From positions 186,001-250,000 of the forward strand of contig JAUIRK010000913.1 in NCBI GenBank assembly GCA_030549495.1: DNA of 64,000 nucleotides. The letters are read 5' to 3'. Shown piece by piece: positions 34,038-44,845 of this stretch. Every line of letters starts with the position of its first letter. The stretch's first letter is position 1. The DNA is from Nectonema munidae. Its lineage: Eukaryota; Nematomorpha; Nectonematoida; Nectonematidae. The notes under the pieces were generated by a model. The model ran no database searches. It was not told the DNA's origin and was given only the letters and a program-made list of their open reading frames with translations. The position numbers and the translations under genes were made by a program.

Positions 34038-36184
34038 CCTTTTATCCTAGTGTTTGTTACATTTTGTAACATTTTAATTTTAAATAAAGAAAATCATGAC
34101 TTAGATTTTTTTTTATTAGATAAAACTTTATGAGCATCTATAATTAAAATATCTTTTTGTTATAAATAAAAAAAATCAATAAATTATTGCCTCATTTTTT
34201 CTATTTTAAAGATTTTTTGCAGCACTTCTTTTTTATATTATTTTTGTTTTTTAAAGATTTTCTTTTTTATTTATTTTTGCTCCTCCTTATTGTTTTTATA
34301 ATAAAATGGAGTCTAGAAGGCTTTTGCACAAAACAGGATTAAAATTCTTACTTATTTCTAATAAAAAAGAAGAAAGTGAAGAATCTAACATAATACAAAA
34401 TGTAGAAAATGGAGATAGTGAAGAATTTTTTTATGACAAAAATATTTATTCAGAAGAAACATCTGATCATTATCTTGATGAAAATTATTGTGGGGATAAA
34501 AGTGTCGAGGAAAACTCATATTCTGATTTGGAAGAATTGTATGAAGAGAATGAATGTTCTTCTAACACTGACAATGACACCGAAGCTAGTGATTCTTCTA
34601 ATGCTGAAATTGAACCCGAAAAGTTTAATGCTAATGGAATAAATTTTTCTATGCAATCGTTTGATGGTAGAAGAAGAGCTAGAAATATTGTTGTAAAACA
34701 AAAAAAAAGCATCAATGACTTCAATTCTGATTCCTTGTTTGAACTTTTTTTTGATCAATCAATTTTTTTATATAATTCAGAAGTATACCAACCGTAAGGT
34801 ATCTGATATAAAGAGATTTGCTAAAAATCAATATTTTTACATGAAATTTTTTTCACTCGTTGAAATAAAAGCTTGCTTAGCCTTGATAATCAGAGCTGGT
34901 TTGGACAGAGACAACTTCACTTCTCTCCAGGAATTATGGAATCCGTTTGAAGGTAGACCTTTTTATAGAGTAGTCATGGGGTTGCAAAGATTTCAATTTT
35001 TTTTACGAACTGTTAGATTTGATAATTTCAGAAGTCGAAAGGAAAGAGTGAAAAATGATAGAATCACGGCGGTAAGAGAGATATGGGATATCTTCAATAA
35101 TAACCTGGCAAAGTATTTTGAACCTTCCGAGACACTTACTGTTGATGAACAGTTGTTGGGTTATAGAGGTAAAGTTCTTGGACGCACGTATATTCCTTCT
35201 AAGCCAAGAAAGTATGGATTAAAAATATTTTGGATCTGTGATGCAGAAAATGGTTATGCATTGAAAGGAAAAGTGTATCAAGGCAAAGAAAATGGCGTAG
35301 TACATAGGGATCTGGGTAAAGATTGTCAGAACCGTTTTATGATACTGGTCGCGATGTCACCGATAACTTTTTTTTACCTCTCACGAACTTGCAAAATTAG
35401 AAGTCATCGACGAGAAGTACCTAAAATTATGAAAAATAAAAAAAGACTGCTTTATTCGTCTATTTTTTTGCATGATCACGAGAACAAAATAATTTTGGTG
35501 TCATATATCGCTAAGAAAAATAAAAAGGTAACTTGCTCAGTTCATCACACCATGGAGAAGAAGTAGTAAACAAGAGATGCGCCCTACATTGATTCTTGAT
35601 TATAATTATGGTAAAAAAGGAGTAGACCAACTTGACCAAAATCTTGAAGAATTTACATGTCAAAGAAAACAAACAGATGGCCTCTTTTATTTTTATTTAA
35701 TATGATTTACGTAGCAGTAAACAACTCATTTATATTATCAAAAAATGAGGGCTGTTTTCAAACCAGAAGAGATTTCATGAAAAACTTGACCATAAATCTA
35801 TCTAAAGCTTCTGTTGATTACAGGTATAAAAATAACAAAAAGCTTTCCTCGAAAAATTTAGAGGCTGCGAAACTTTTTGGTATAATTGAAAAAAATATAA
35901 AAATGTGCAGAGAAAATAAAAAAGTAGGAAGATGCTTCTTATGCCGAAAATGTGCTCGTTCAAAATGTGACAACTGTTCTCAGTTTGTTTGTACGCTACA
36001 TAAAAGATGCGCTAAAAAAATAATTTGTGATGCTCATAATTTTTATTTAAATAAAGCTTTTAAAATTGATCTATATTGACGTTTTTTAGTTTTTATAGAA
36101 ATAAGTAGGAATAAATTTTGATATAAAAAACATTTTATAGATTAAAAGTATATGTTACAAAATGTAACAAACACTAGCTTTAGG
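34038..36184 (+). mobile_element. piggyBac family 2, near full length
   Basis: A TTAA at 34034-34037 precedes CCT. Perfect 26-bp inverted repeats lie at 34047-34072 and 36152-36177 and contain an internal palindrome (TTACATTTTGTAA-like). The plus-strand transposase starts MESRRLLHKTGLKFLLI at 34306 with an acidic N-terminus. It shifts frame in a T run near 34760 and continues CLALIIRAGLDRDNF, TLTVDEQLLGYRGKVLGRTY and KYGLKIFWICDAENGYALKG. A second disturbed stretch near 35320-35420 covers DTGRDV and TDNFF, and the piece LDYNYGKKGVDQLDQNLEEF follows near 35600. It ends with a Cys-rich domain (RCFLCRKCARSKCDNCSQFV) at 36076. About four frame breaks make it inactive. It sits in the first long PLOD intron, about 170 bp from an exon. 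Confidence 0.9.
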
Positions 36185-36354
36185 AAGTTTTTTTCACCAC
36201 ATTTATAAGGGTTAGGGTAAAGATTTTATTAGGTTGGCTGAAATTGCTAATCCTATTCGTCGGTGTGGTATAACGCATAAGTCTATATATTTAAAATCGC
36301 GATGTTCAGTATTGAAATGATATTTTAGTAAAAATGAAAAGGATTTTCACATAC

Positions 36355-36652
36355 AATGAGTTCATAGCCGTATTGATCCGATGAGCGAAGAAGTCTGTAG
36401 AAGCCATCTGTTTTATTTGTAGCAACAGTCACTGCTATCAGTCTGTTTTCCATGCTATGATATCGCATATCCTCCTCAAAGGCAATCTTTTTATCATCGT
36501 AGGCTGCTTGATCTATGGTATTTTTAATGTCTTCAGGGTGATAGATAACACTATTTCTATCTTCATCGACAATGCTGTGATGATCGTTGTCATCAACTTT
36601 TTTCTTCTTTTCACAAAGAACAATGCAGAGAGCTGACAAAAGCAAAAAAATT
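36355..36652 (-). CDS. PLOD: PLOD exon with leader and first GT-domain strand
   Basis: The exon contributes one leftover base plus 99 codons. It opens with a hydrophobic stretch (IFLLLSALCIVLC) that fits a signal peptide core, then a lysine run and an acidic linker of about 65 residues. The diagnostic PLOD segment RLIAVTVATNKTDGFYRLL follows. The acceptor is TTTATAG just above 36652; the donor is GTATGT at 36354-36349. The in-frame upstream sequence hits a stop, so the initiator ATG must lie in an earlier exon. The acidic insert between leader and first strand seems longer than in vertebrate PLODs. A piggyBac element ends about 170 bp into the downstream intron. Confidence 0.85.
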
Positions 36653-37897
36653 CTATAAACATAAATACATCATACATTTTTTTAAATTATAGAACTTTAG
36701 CCTAGTTTCTGTTCATAATTTTAAGAAAATTTAACGGAAATTTTGATTGTGGTTCATTTTGGATTGTCGTATGCGTTTTTGTGTTTAAAGGATTACTAAA
36801 TGTAGTTTTAAATATTTTTTTCTGTTCAATGTATAAAATAAGTTAAAATGGAGAAAAAGGCAGTTTATCTCTTTAAGTCATAATGGGTTACTCACGAGCT
36901 GAAAATGTTATATTTGGTATGTAGGAAAGTAGGAGCTGTGAAATAAATAATATTGTAAACTTTGCAATGAGAACTTTTCAAAATGAAAAATTTGAAAAGA
37001 AAAAAGAGGGGTATTTGCAAGAGCTTAAACTATTTACACATGCGAGGCACATCCATTTATCAATTTAGTCGACACCATGCTCTTATAATTTAGTCAACAA
37101 GGCATTCACATTTTGTGAATCGTGCAACAGATATTTATGTATACAGAAAGATCGTAATTGTTTTATAAATTTTCATCTTTGATATTTATTATTCATTATT
37201 GAATTTTGCAAATAAACTTTAAGTTTTTATATTCCCCTATATAATATTATATAGACCAGGTAGGTAATTTTTAAGGTGCAATTGGGAGAAGGCTGAATGC
37301 TAAACAAATCTGTATTCAAAGAATGTCAAGCCATGTAAATAAGGTCTGAAACGAGGAAATTTTCTATTATTGTAGTTCACAAATGACGTCAACAATAACT
37401 GTGAATAGAGGTATCAAAACTTGAAATGTTGTTATGGAAAAAACAGATATTCAAAAGTTGAGGAGAAAAGATAGAGTCAAAAGTTGACAAATATTGTTGA
37501 CGTCATTTTTCATGCAAAAAAATTACATGAAAAAATGAATATTATGGAATTTAAACTTTTGCATTTTTGATATGAAAATTTTTCATAAAATTTAAAGTAT
37601 TTATTTAAACTGTCAAATGAATTGCGTTTAAGTATAACACAATAAACTTTAGAGTAAATTGTATTCATAACTCTGAATCGAAGCAAAACTTAGCCAGCAA
37701 TCTCATAAGTATAAAATAAATAAAAGTAAAACTAGGATAAGCAGTTTTTCATTATCACTTGAAAAATTAGTTTTTTCAAGACACAACTTTTTATAAAATT
37801 AAATTTCATAATCAAAATTTTGAAAATCCGTACATATATTTCAGATAATGAAGGAATTGTTCAATTATAACACAATAAATATTATACCACTTACGTT
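36653..37897. other. Upstream PLOD region, first exon not located
   Basis: PLOD transcription must begin right of 36652. A short first exon encoding the start codon and one split codon ending in phase 1 is expected on the minus strand here or further right, but could not be pinned down by eye. A single unit related to the 37898 tandem repeat occurs at about 36878. Confidence 0.4.
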
Positions 37898-38001
37898 ACA
37901 ATGGCTCACTTATGACCGAATTTTTCTGAGTTAAGACATAATGGATCATTCATGACCAACTTCTTTTGAGTTAAGACATAATGGGTCACTCGTGACTCGT
38001 G
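37898..38001 (+). repeat. 40-bp tandem repeat, about 2.6 copies
   Basis: Units begin at 37898, 37938 and 37978 with an exact 40-bp period (ATAATGGRTCAYTCRTGACC, then TTTTGAGTTAAGAC). A related single unit lies near 36878. Confidence 0.85.
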
Positions 38002-39539
38002 AATTTTTTTTGTTTGATGACAAAAGGCATCTGAAAAACTAATCATTTCTTTTATTACCTCAAAATCGTAATAAAATCAGTTCATAATTTTTTATTTTTT
38101 TTATTTATTTTTTTTTTGTTTTGATGATCTCAAAGGGTTAAGTAGACTTGTTCACAGTTCGTTCTGAGTCAGTCGGTCCTCATAATATTCAGACCAGATC
38201 GTCTATAAATTGAGCCAGAATATAGCTAATATTAAAGGATAAGACTACACTTAACTTGTCTTTTTTCTGGATAAATTCCCACATTCGGAAATAGTTTTTC
38301 ACATGAAAGGCTAATGGTTTAAGGCCAGTCTCGCAACATTTGGAAATTTTATTACTGGTATAATTAGATATTCTTGCTTTAATTTTTATATAATGGTGAT
38401 TGTCAACATCTTAGCATAAATTAGGTTGAAAATAAAGCAGTTTCAGTCATAACTACATGCTACACTAAGGATACATGCTGCGCAGAGCGGCTGTTGATTT
38501 GGCCGCCCCTTTAAAGTTATAATAGCATTCCAAAAAGCGAATAATACGGGTATGCAAAATAAGACAATAAGACGTCATTAAGTGTAATGCATTTTAGTGG
38601 TATACAAACAAAATTGTGCGGTCCCCTCATCCCAGTTTGTACCGCATTGGCTACACTAAAAATAATTAAAAATCTTGAAAAACTAAAGTTCAATTAAGAA
38701 CAAATGCTTGCTTGGTGTTGTTCAAAATCCCTCACAAAAATGCACTTATTTTACTTAGTTAGTTAGATGGTAACTTATTTATATAGTTGTTTAATCAGTT
38801 ATTTAGGATTATATATCTTTATATAATTTGAAATGGAATTTTTATTGGAATAAAAAACGATAAACATAATTTTTCATATAAAAAAAATATTCTTTAGTTG
38901 TAAAAAAGTCCATTTAACATGAAAGTACCTAAAAGGGGACTTGGGTCAAAAATAATCCATGGTTGAGTCAAACGACTCAACATGCTTAAAACGATTGGTT
39001 TACACTTCAAATTTTTTGTCATGTATTTTTTAGTGAATTTAGGTTATCTACGAAACATATATTTTAAGTAGCTACAACTATTTCACAGGCTTGAAGTAGA
39101 AATATTTTCTTAGGGCCGAAATAGATAAAAACAAATTGGCGCATCATAAGTCTGAAGATCGTGTGCTAATGGTTTTTGTTTTGAAGCATATCTTAATAAT
39201 TTAAGATAAATTTGTGTAGAAGAGAAAATGCACGAATTCGTCAATTCGCTTTTGATGCCTTTCATATTTTTGTGGTCTGTTTTTGAAACGAATTGAAAAC
39301 ACAGGCCATGTCTTTTTTTACTGAATTTAAGTAATATGGTTGGTTATGCTGGATTCAAAAATATTAATGGTTTTGGATAATCAGCTCAGAATATCTAACT
39401 GCTTTTATATTGAATCAGTATCAATGTTATAAAATACAGTTACTAATGACTAGATGTTAACATTTTCTTTATACTAACACTGTAAATAGGTGGAATATAC
39501 ATTGATGTGGAAGAAAAACTTTTTAAATAATTTTCATTT
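38002..39539. other. Intergenic stretch, nothing recognised
   Basis: A GC-richer patch at 38480-38660 (GCGCAGAGCGGCTG; GGCCGCCCC) may be a MITE remnant. A piggyBac-end-like TCAAAGGGTTAA occurs near 38128. No gene was recognised. Confidence 0.35.
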
Positions 39540-40050
39540 GTTTTTCACTGGGCAAGACACGTTTCAGAGACTAACAGCAATCTGCTAACATATTTGGTAC
39601 ATCGTTCCTGATACCTTTCTTCGATGGTGCGAATATTTTAATGGAACATTTCACCTTAAAGCTTATCATGAATTTTTCTCCGTTTCACTCATCTCTTTAT
39701 CGAACTGTGCATTCTTCATTAAGCTTCTAATCAGAGGGCCATCGAAAATGCCTTGATTCGATTTTGAATTACTGAATTTTGAAAATGTCTGCCTTATAAA
39801 CGCAAATGCTTGATTTCCTTTATTGATGGCTTTGGTTAAATTCTTTAAGCCAAGTTTAATATTAACGGTAGATAAGATACCACATTGTATAAGCCAGTCT
39901 GGAATGCTTCTCTAGATTCATTATGATTGTAATGTTTATCATCTGCTCGCCTATTCCACAAGCAGAGCGGCTATGCCTGCAGAATTTGATTTCAAGGTGG
40001 GTGAAAAAGTCTTTCGCTCCAACAATAATTTTGAATTTTTTTAATTTATA
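39540..40050 (-). pseudogene. Unclassified CACTG-transposon protein, copy 2
   Basis: Minus-strand frames give LCLWNRRADDKHYNHNE near 39950, NLTKAINKGNQAFAFIRQTF near 39820, GIFDGPLIRSLMKN near 39740, and GEMFH, NIRTIEERYQER near 39620. These are the same blocks, in the same order, as in the element at 10957-13319. The fragment is heavily eroded and no terminal repeats were seen. Confidence 0.7.
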
Positions 40051-40989
40051 TCTTTCGTCTATCATTAAAAGATTTGTTTGGCTTCAAACTATGAGGAAAG
40101 GAGGCTTAATGTTGTATCGAACTCATAACCGCAAGTTAGCAAAACCCATTATCTAACTAGCCTTACTAATGCCCCCTGTAAAAAGAGTATATAAAGGTAT
40201 AATTTGGAATTAATTATACTTTAATATAATAAATGTGTGTAACTTTTTTTAGAAAATGACTTCAACATAGGAAATACATATACTATGACACACACAGAAG
40301 CAGTCACACATATTTATAAACATTATTATTTTAGCTGACACAGAAGAGAAGATCGTATCAAGATAGTTATTTTGAGTATAAGTTCACTAATCTTGTCAAG
40401 AATGATACACACATCCCTCAATCTTTTGTATGTTGAAAATCTTCTGTAATAACATTCTGAAACTTTTCCAAATGAAACAGCATCTGAGAAATGCTCATCC
40501 ACATTTGATTGAAACATAAGAATTACAGCCTTATTGAGGTAAAATTATCCATTTTAAAGATATGTGGGACGTATCAATTGAGATGGAAAAGTTTGTGTTA
40601 AGAGAGAAGGCATTACACAAGATAAAACAGATCTCCTTACCACAACAACACCACCTATTACAGATTTACCAAAATGTGTGAAAACACTAAGGAAAATGTC
40701 TTGTCGGAGTTAAAATTTCATCATCTTTTTCTCCCCGAAATTTGAGATTCAAGGAAATAAACATCGCATAAGTGTTTGTTTTCAACAACTTCATTACTGG
40801 TAATTGAGCAAGTTTCTTTTTTCCCGACATTAGAGATGTCAACAAAAGCAGATGATGCAAATGTAGTAGTTCCAAAATTGCTTCAAAAATCGGAACTGAA
40901 TAGGAACAAACAAAATAGGGTTTGTAGCCCTAATATGATTGGTTTACGATCAGAACTCATACTTGTGAAGCAAAAGTAATCTGGTTTGC

Positions 40990-41300
40990 AAGCTCTGGGG
41001 GAAGATGGATACTAAACACAGTGCTCTTTTATTTCACATAAGTGTGATGACTAACAAGGAAACATTTTGACCTGGTTTTTGAAACATGGAAAGAAGTAAA
41101 GTTGTTTTTAAGTTTCAGGAAATAAGGTGGACCAGCTTTTTTTTACCTTCATCAAGGAATGATTTGTATTATCTCACTGATATTTTAGAAACTCTGAATG
41201 AACTAAATAAGAAAAGTACCCTCGCAAGTAATTAGACAATAATCATGTTTAACTTTAGCGCCTAAACTGCGAATTTTTCTGAATAAAATAAATTTATTAA
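40990..41300 (+). pseudogene. hAT (ZBED5-like) transposase fragment
   Basis: Plus-strand frames read KMDTKHSALLFHISVM, VFKFQEIR and DLYYLTDILETLNELNKKST. This matches the central region of ZBED5/FAM200-type hAT transposases (LHTEVRWLSRG... and YLxDIFxxLNxLN). It is frameshifted, and no ends were identified. Confidence 0.65.
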
Positions 41301-42227
41301 AACACATCAAACGAAGAGAAATTTATGTCCCAACATGCGACCTTCGATTATTTCTAGTACTATAATTGATGTTGTGTTATTTTTCAATATATCGAATAAT
41401 AAAAGAAAAGGGATAAGCGATAGTAGAGCCAGTTTGTTAGCTTTTTTATAGCCAATAAAACTCGACTAGTTAAAAAAATTTATTTGGCAAAAGAACACAT
41501 ACATGATGCTAGATGGGTTAAAAAGCTAGTGAATATTTACTCTTTTAATTTCTAAGGCATTCAATTTCAATGAAAGTCATTTGTTAAAAGTAAATAAAAT
41601 ATCTTTACCTCATTTTTTAATTTTTTAAAAATCCATAAACTTTAGTATATGGATAGAATGTTCTTCTAATAATAGTAATTATTGATATTTTTATGATGTT
41701 ACGAACTTATGAAGCACATTCTGCATTAAAAAATATTAATAATATTGTAAAAAATAAGATGTAAAAGTTTTTCGATTTAAAAAAGCGGGAAAATCCCTAT
41801 TTGGGGGAATCTAAAATGACGGCAAGTTTCAAATTACCTCAATTAGATTTTTAAATAAACTTAATTCTTAAGATTAATAATTATAAGATTTTAAATAATA
41901 AATTAATAATATATGAAAACTTTTATAACAAATACTCACATATTATGAATAGGATCTTCAGTAGCATTTAAAATCTTGAATCGATTGAACGAAAAATCTT
42001 TAAAAATAATTAAATGCAAAATTAGAAATAATTTTTACTTCTTTTAAATTGGATATTCAGATTCAAAAATAAAAAAATCTATAAAAATGAGATAATAAAA
42101 ATAAATGGATATATCAAGAAGCTCTCTTTACATTTTTGGCTCTTGGTAGTGCAAAGTATTTTGATTAAGAAGACACTATTTTTATCTCTGGTTGGGATGT
42201 TAAAAATATTACCTTCACTACTAAAAG
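41301..42227. other. Intergenic AT-rich stretch, nothing recognised
   Basis: No protein similarity, repeat border or RNA feature was recognised. Confidence 0.35.
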
Positions 42228-42498
42228 GGCCGACCTTAGGCCACTGCAATCTATGCGACTGCAGTGGGCCCCGCGCTTCTTATTTTTCATTTTGATGATA
42301 TATTCTATGATTTCTCTAAATGCAAGGTTCGCAAAGTAAAGTTACTTTGATCGTCATTTTGTGGTAATGAAAAAGTAATAAAAACAAGTCCCTTTTTTTT
42401 CAAAATCAAATTTCTCACTTTTAATCTTTTTTTCCTACCCACACTGAGCCCCGCGCAATCCATTTTGCATAGGAACCCACAAACACTAGGGCCGGGCA
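42228..42498. repeat. GC-rich-ended MITE, probably hAT-related
   Basis: Both ends carry unusual GC-rich sequence in an AT-rich background: left AGGGCCGACCTTAGGCCACT with GGGCCCCGCGC inside, right GAGCCCCGCGC and CACTAGGGCCGGGC. The reverse complement of the right end resembles the left end imperfectly. No clear 8-bp duplication was found. Confidence 0.5.
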
Positions 42499-43342
42499 GG
42501 AATACTAATAACTCAATACAAACAAGGTCTTATTCTAGATTTGACAATCCTATACACATTATAATTTATTGGTTGAATTTTTAATATGAATGGCATATTA
42601 TAGTTATATACATCAAACCTTATACAAAAAAAATATTTCATTTCATTTACTTTTTAATTACTTTTTATTTTTCTTCTCTGTATTATTTTTTCATTTAATA
42701 AAAAAGGAAAGTGCTTTGAAATCTACCTACCTACTTATATTTACCATGAATTCTTTTACTATCCTTGATGCCTTTATTGAAATGAAGATATCAGTAGAAA
42801 CTCTATAAAATTAAATCAAAGCTATACGGATAAATGTAATATTTAAAAAGTCACAAAATTAAAATTGAAAAACTCAGTATAAACCTAGAAAAGAATTCTA
42901 AAGAAATTGAAATTCCTAATAATTCTTCGAAAATTTTATAAAACCAAAAAAATTTATCTTACTCCGATGGCACTAAATTTAAAACGGCTGATAAGAAACC
43001 ATGTGTTACTATTTTTTTTATTTAACCATAGTCGTTATACCGTATTCGAATATTTTTACTCCGACTCCCTAGCCCTGGAACCAACCCTTTGATATATTCG
43101 TCTAATAAAACCATGAATTTATATAGCTCAATCCTCGTGTTTCATGTTTTTTAATTGATCAGTGTTCATGATTGATTGTTCAATTGATTTGGACAAAAAT
43201 AAAAGTACTATTTTCCCCTAAAAGGATATTCATCTCGATAAAATACTTACATCTTTAATATTAAAAATATTGCTGTGTTGTCTTTAAAGTTTCTCTACCT
43301 TTTATTAAAGATATTCATATTTTTATAGTTCTATTGCACTAG
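42499..43342. other. Intergenic stretch with two plus-strand frames
   Basis: The frames at 42590-42808 and 42907-43092 show no recognised family; the second ends YTVFEYFYSDSLALEPTL, whose composition is less AT-biased. Function unknown, possibly chance. Confidence 0.3.
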
Positions 43343-43350
43343 GTATGGGG

Positions 43351-44040
43351 TAGAGCTTCTGTTTCGAGTCTCGATTCTCGAGAATTTTTTTATTTCTTGA
43401 TTCGAGAAATTTTTGTTGAGACTCAAGAATTAAAAAAAAAATTTTATTACTGAAAACATGTTAAATTTTGAATAAATATTAATAAAAAATAAATAATTAT
43501 TTGTAATGCACGATCAACTTTTGAATATTCACATTTTGAAGAAATTTTAGAATGTGCAAAAAATATTTTTGATAAAATTTTTTCTCATTATTCGTAGCAT
43601 GGAACTGTTATACAAGAAAGCCAAATTCAAGTGGAATCTGTTTATGAGTTTGAAGAAGAATCTCTAACTCAAAGTTTAAATAGAGAAATTAAATAATTCA
43701 TGTATGATAAAAAAGAAGAAAAAGTTAGTACAATGGAAGAAGAACTACAGATGTTCAAACAAAACAAAAATTTTGATTTATCAGAATCGATGCAATTGTT
43801 AAAAAATTCTCTTTTATGCCTCACAACAACTTCTTGTCAATGCGGAAGAATTTTATCTCCAAAACAATTGAGTTTGAAAAACGAATCTTTTTTTTTAAGT
43901 TATTTTACTAATAAAAAAAATAAAAAAATTTTTCGTAAAATATTTTTATATTTTTTAACTTCTCGAAACTTTTCTCGAGAATCATATATTTTTTTCTCGT
44001 TTCTCGGGAATTAAATTTTATTGAGAAATCAGAAGCTCTA
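43351..44040 (+). mobile_element. Internally deleted hAT transposon with 8-bp duplication
   Basis: Inverted ends TAGAGCTTCTG (43351-43361) and CAGAAGCTCTA (44030-44040) are perfect. Flanking them are GTATGGGG (43343-43350) and GTATGGAG (44041-44048), a 7/8 match to a target duplication, as hAT elements make. The interior encodes a degraded hAT C-terminus (ESQIQVESVYEFEEESLTQS; EELQMFKQNKNFDLSESMQL; LKNESFFLSYF) in more than one frame. Most of the transposase is deleted. Confidence 0.85.
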
Positions 44041-44589
44041 GTATGGAGATATTCAAATCGTTAAACTTATAAATGCTTGAATTATGGCAAATATGCTGTT
44101 AATTGTACTTCTTTCTATTTTTGGTATTTTCTTATATCATCGTCTTATAAACAATAACTCCAGATCTTCTTCATCAAAACCTATTTTCGCATTATAATTG
44201 CAATTTTCATTTTTACATATTAAAAAATAAGATATCCTCTTGATTGTTTTTCTTTTATGTTCAATGAAAAAATATAAAAATTTCTATAACGAAAAGAGAT
44301 TTCAAATTATTATAACATTATTAGTACTACATTTCCCTGTTCAAAGGTCTCTTCTAATGAATTCTTAAATATCTACATAATACAAATTATATATTATTTG
44401 TATATGTCTTTGGGGATTATATGATTTTATTAAAGATAAAGTTAATAAAGGTTGTTTTTGATCCAGTAGGTAGACTCATTGTGAAAGGTCGCGAACAACA
44501 AAGGGATTTATCGAGAAGAAAGACAGTAGTTAAAAAAGTTTCCAAAACTCTCTTCTCAGCAATTGTCAGCAGGCCTGGTTCACATCAAA

Positions 44590-44775
44590 TGAATTAGTTA
44601 TATGGGGCGTGAGTAAGTTTGGTTAGATACTGGGTTTCGATAATTAAAGGTGTTGGGTTCGAACCCACAACAAGCCCCCTTTTTTCATAGTTCGATATCG
44701 GCGAAATTGTGCCTTCTTGATGAAAACACTCCACGGTACCTTTACCTTTTATATGGATTGATCTATGTACTAAGG
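44590..44775 (+). repeat. tRNA-derived SINE, copy 1
   Basis: A box A-like GTGAGTAAGTTTGGTTAG and box B GGTTCGAACCC head the unit. GGGGCGT near the start can pair with AAGCCCC after box B like an acceptor stem. A tRNA-unrelated tail follows (TTCGATATCGGCGAAATTGT; GCCTTCTTGATGAAAACA), which is shared with the inverted copy at 51850-52015. A shared body outside the tRNA part points to a SINE rather than a tRNA gene. Confidence 0.75.
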
Positions 44776-44845
44776 GCCTTTGCAAATTAAACTTCCTATT
44801 AGAAATATATATATATACTTATTTTTATCAGTGTACAGTCTATTT

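Larger units (their letters stand above)
1601..36652 (-). other. PLOD: PLOD (lysyl hydroxylase) gene, partial: ten internal exons
   Basis: This is the span of a host gene for procollagen-lysine 2-oxoglutarate 5-dioxygenase, an ER-lumen enzyme that hydroxylates (and in some family members glycosylates) collagen lysines. Ten exons were found by translating the minus strand and matching the remembered order of the PLOD family: leader, VTVATNKTDGF, VLGLDQTWTGGD, VDAYDVVF, LFSAEVFCWPD, FRFLNSGAYIGYA, DDDDDQLFYT, LDHRAEIF, NVVHGNGPSK, STPFLNEF. Each exon has an AG acceptor and GT donor, and split codons join correctly at every junction. Total recovered coding length is 1284 nt (about 428 residues), compared with roughly 730 in vertebrate PLODs. 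Introns range from under 50 bp (between 9018 and 8968) to about 12.8 kb and hold most of the mobile elements of the left half. The start codon (upstream of 36652) and the C-terminal dioxygenase exons (left of position 1) are missing. Exon calls are by eye and untested by RNA. Confidence 0.9.

Noticed and set aside
34409-34758. Several overlapping frames within the first piggyBac reading frame
   Set aside because: Shadows of the acidic transposase N-terminus at 34306-34797.
44595-44675. A functional tRNA gene
   Set aside because: The acceptor and T arms look plausible, but the anticodon stem does not pair and the unit has a SINE-like tail shared with another copy.
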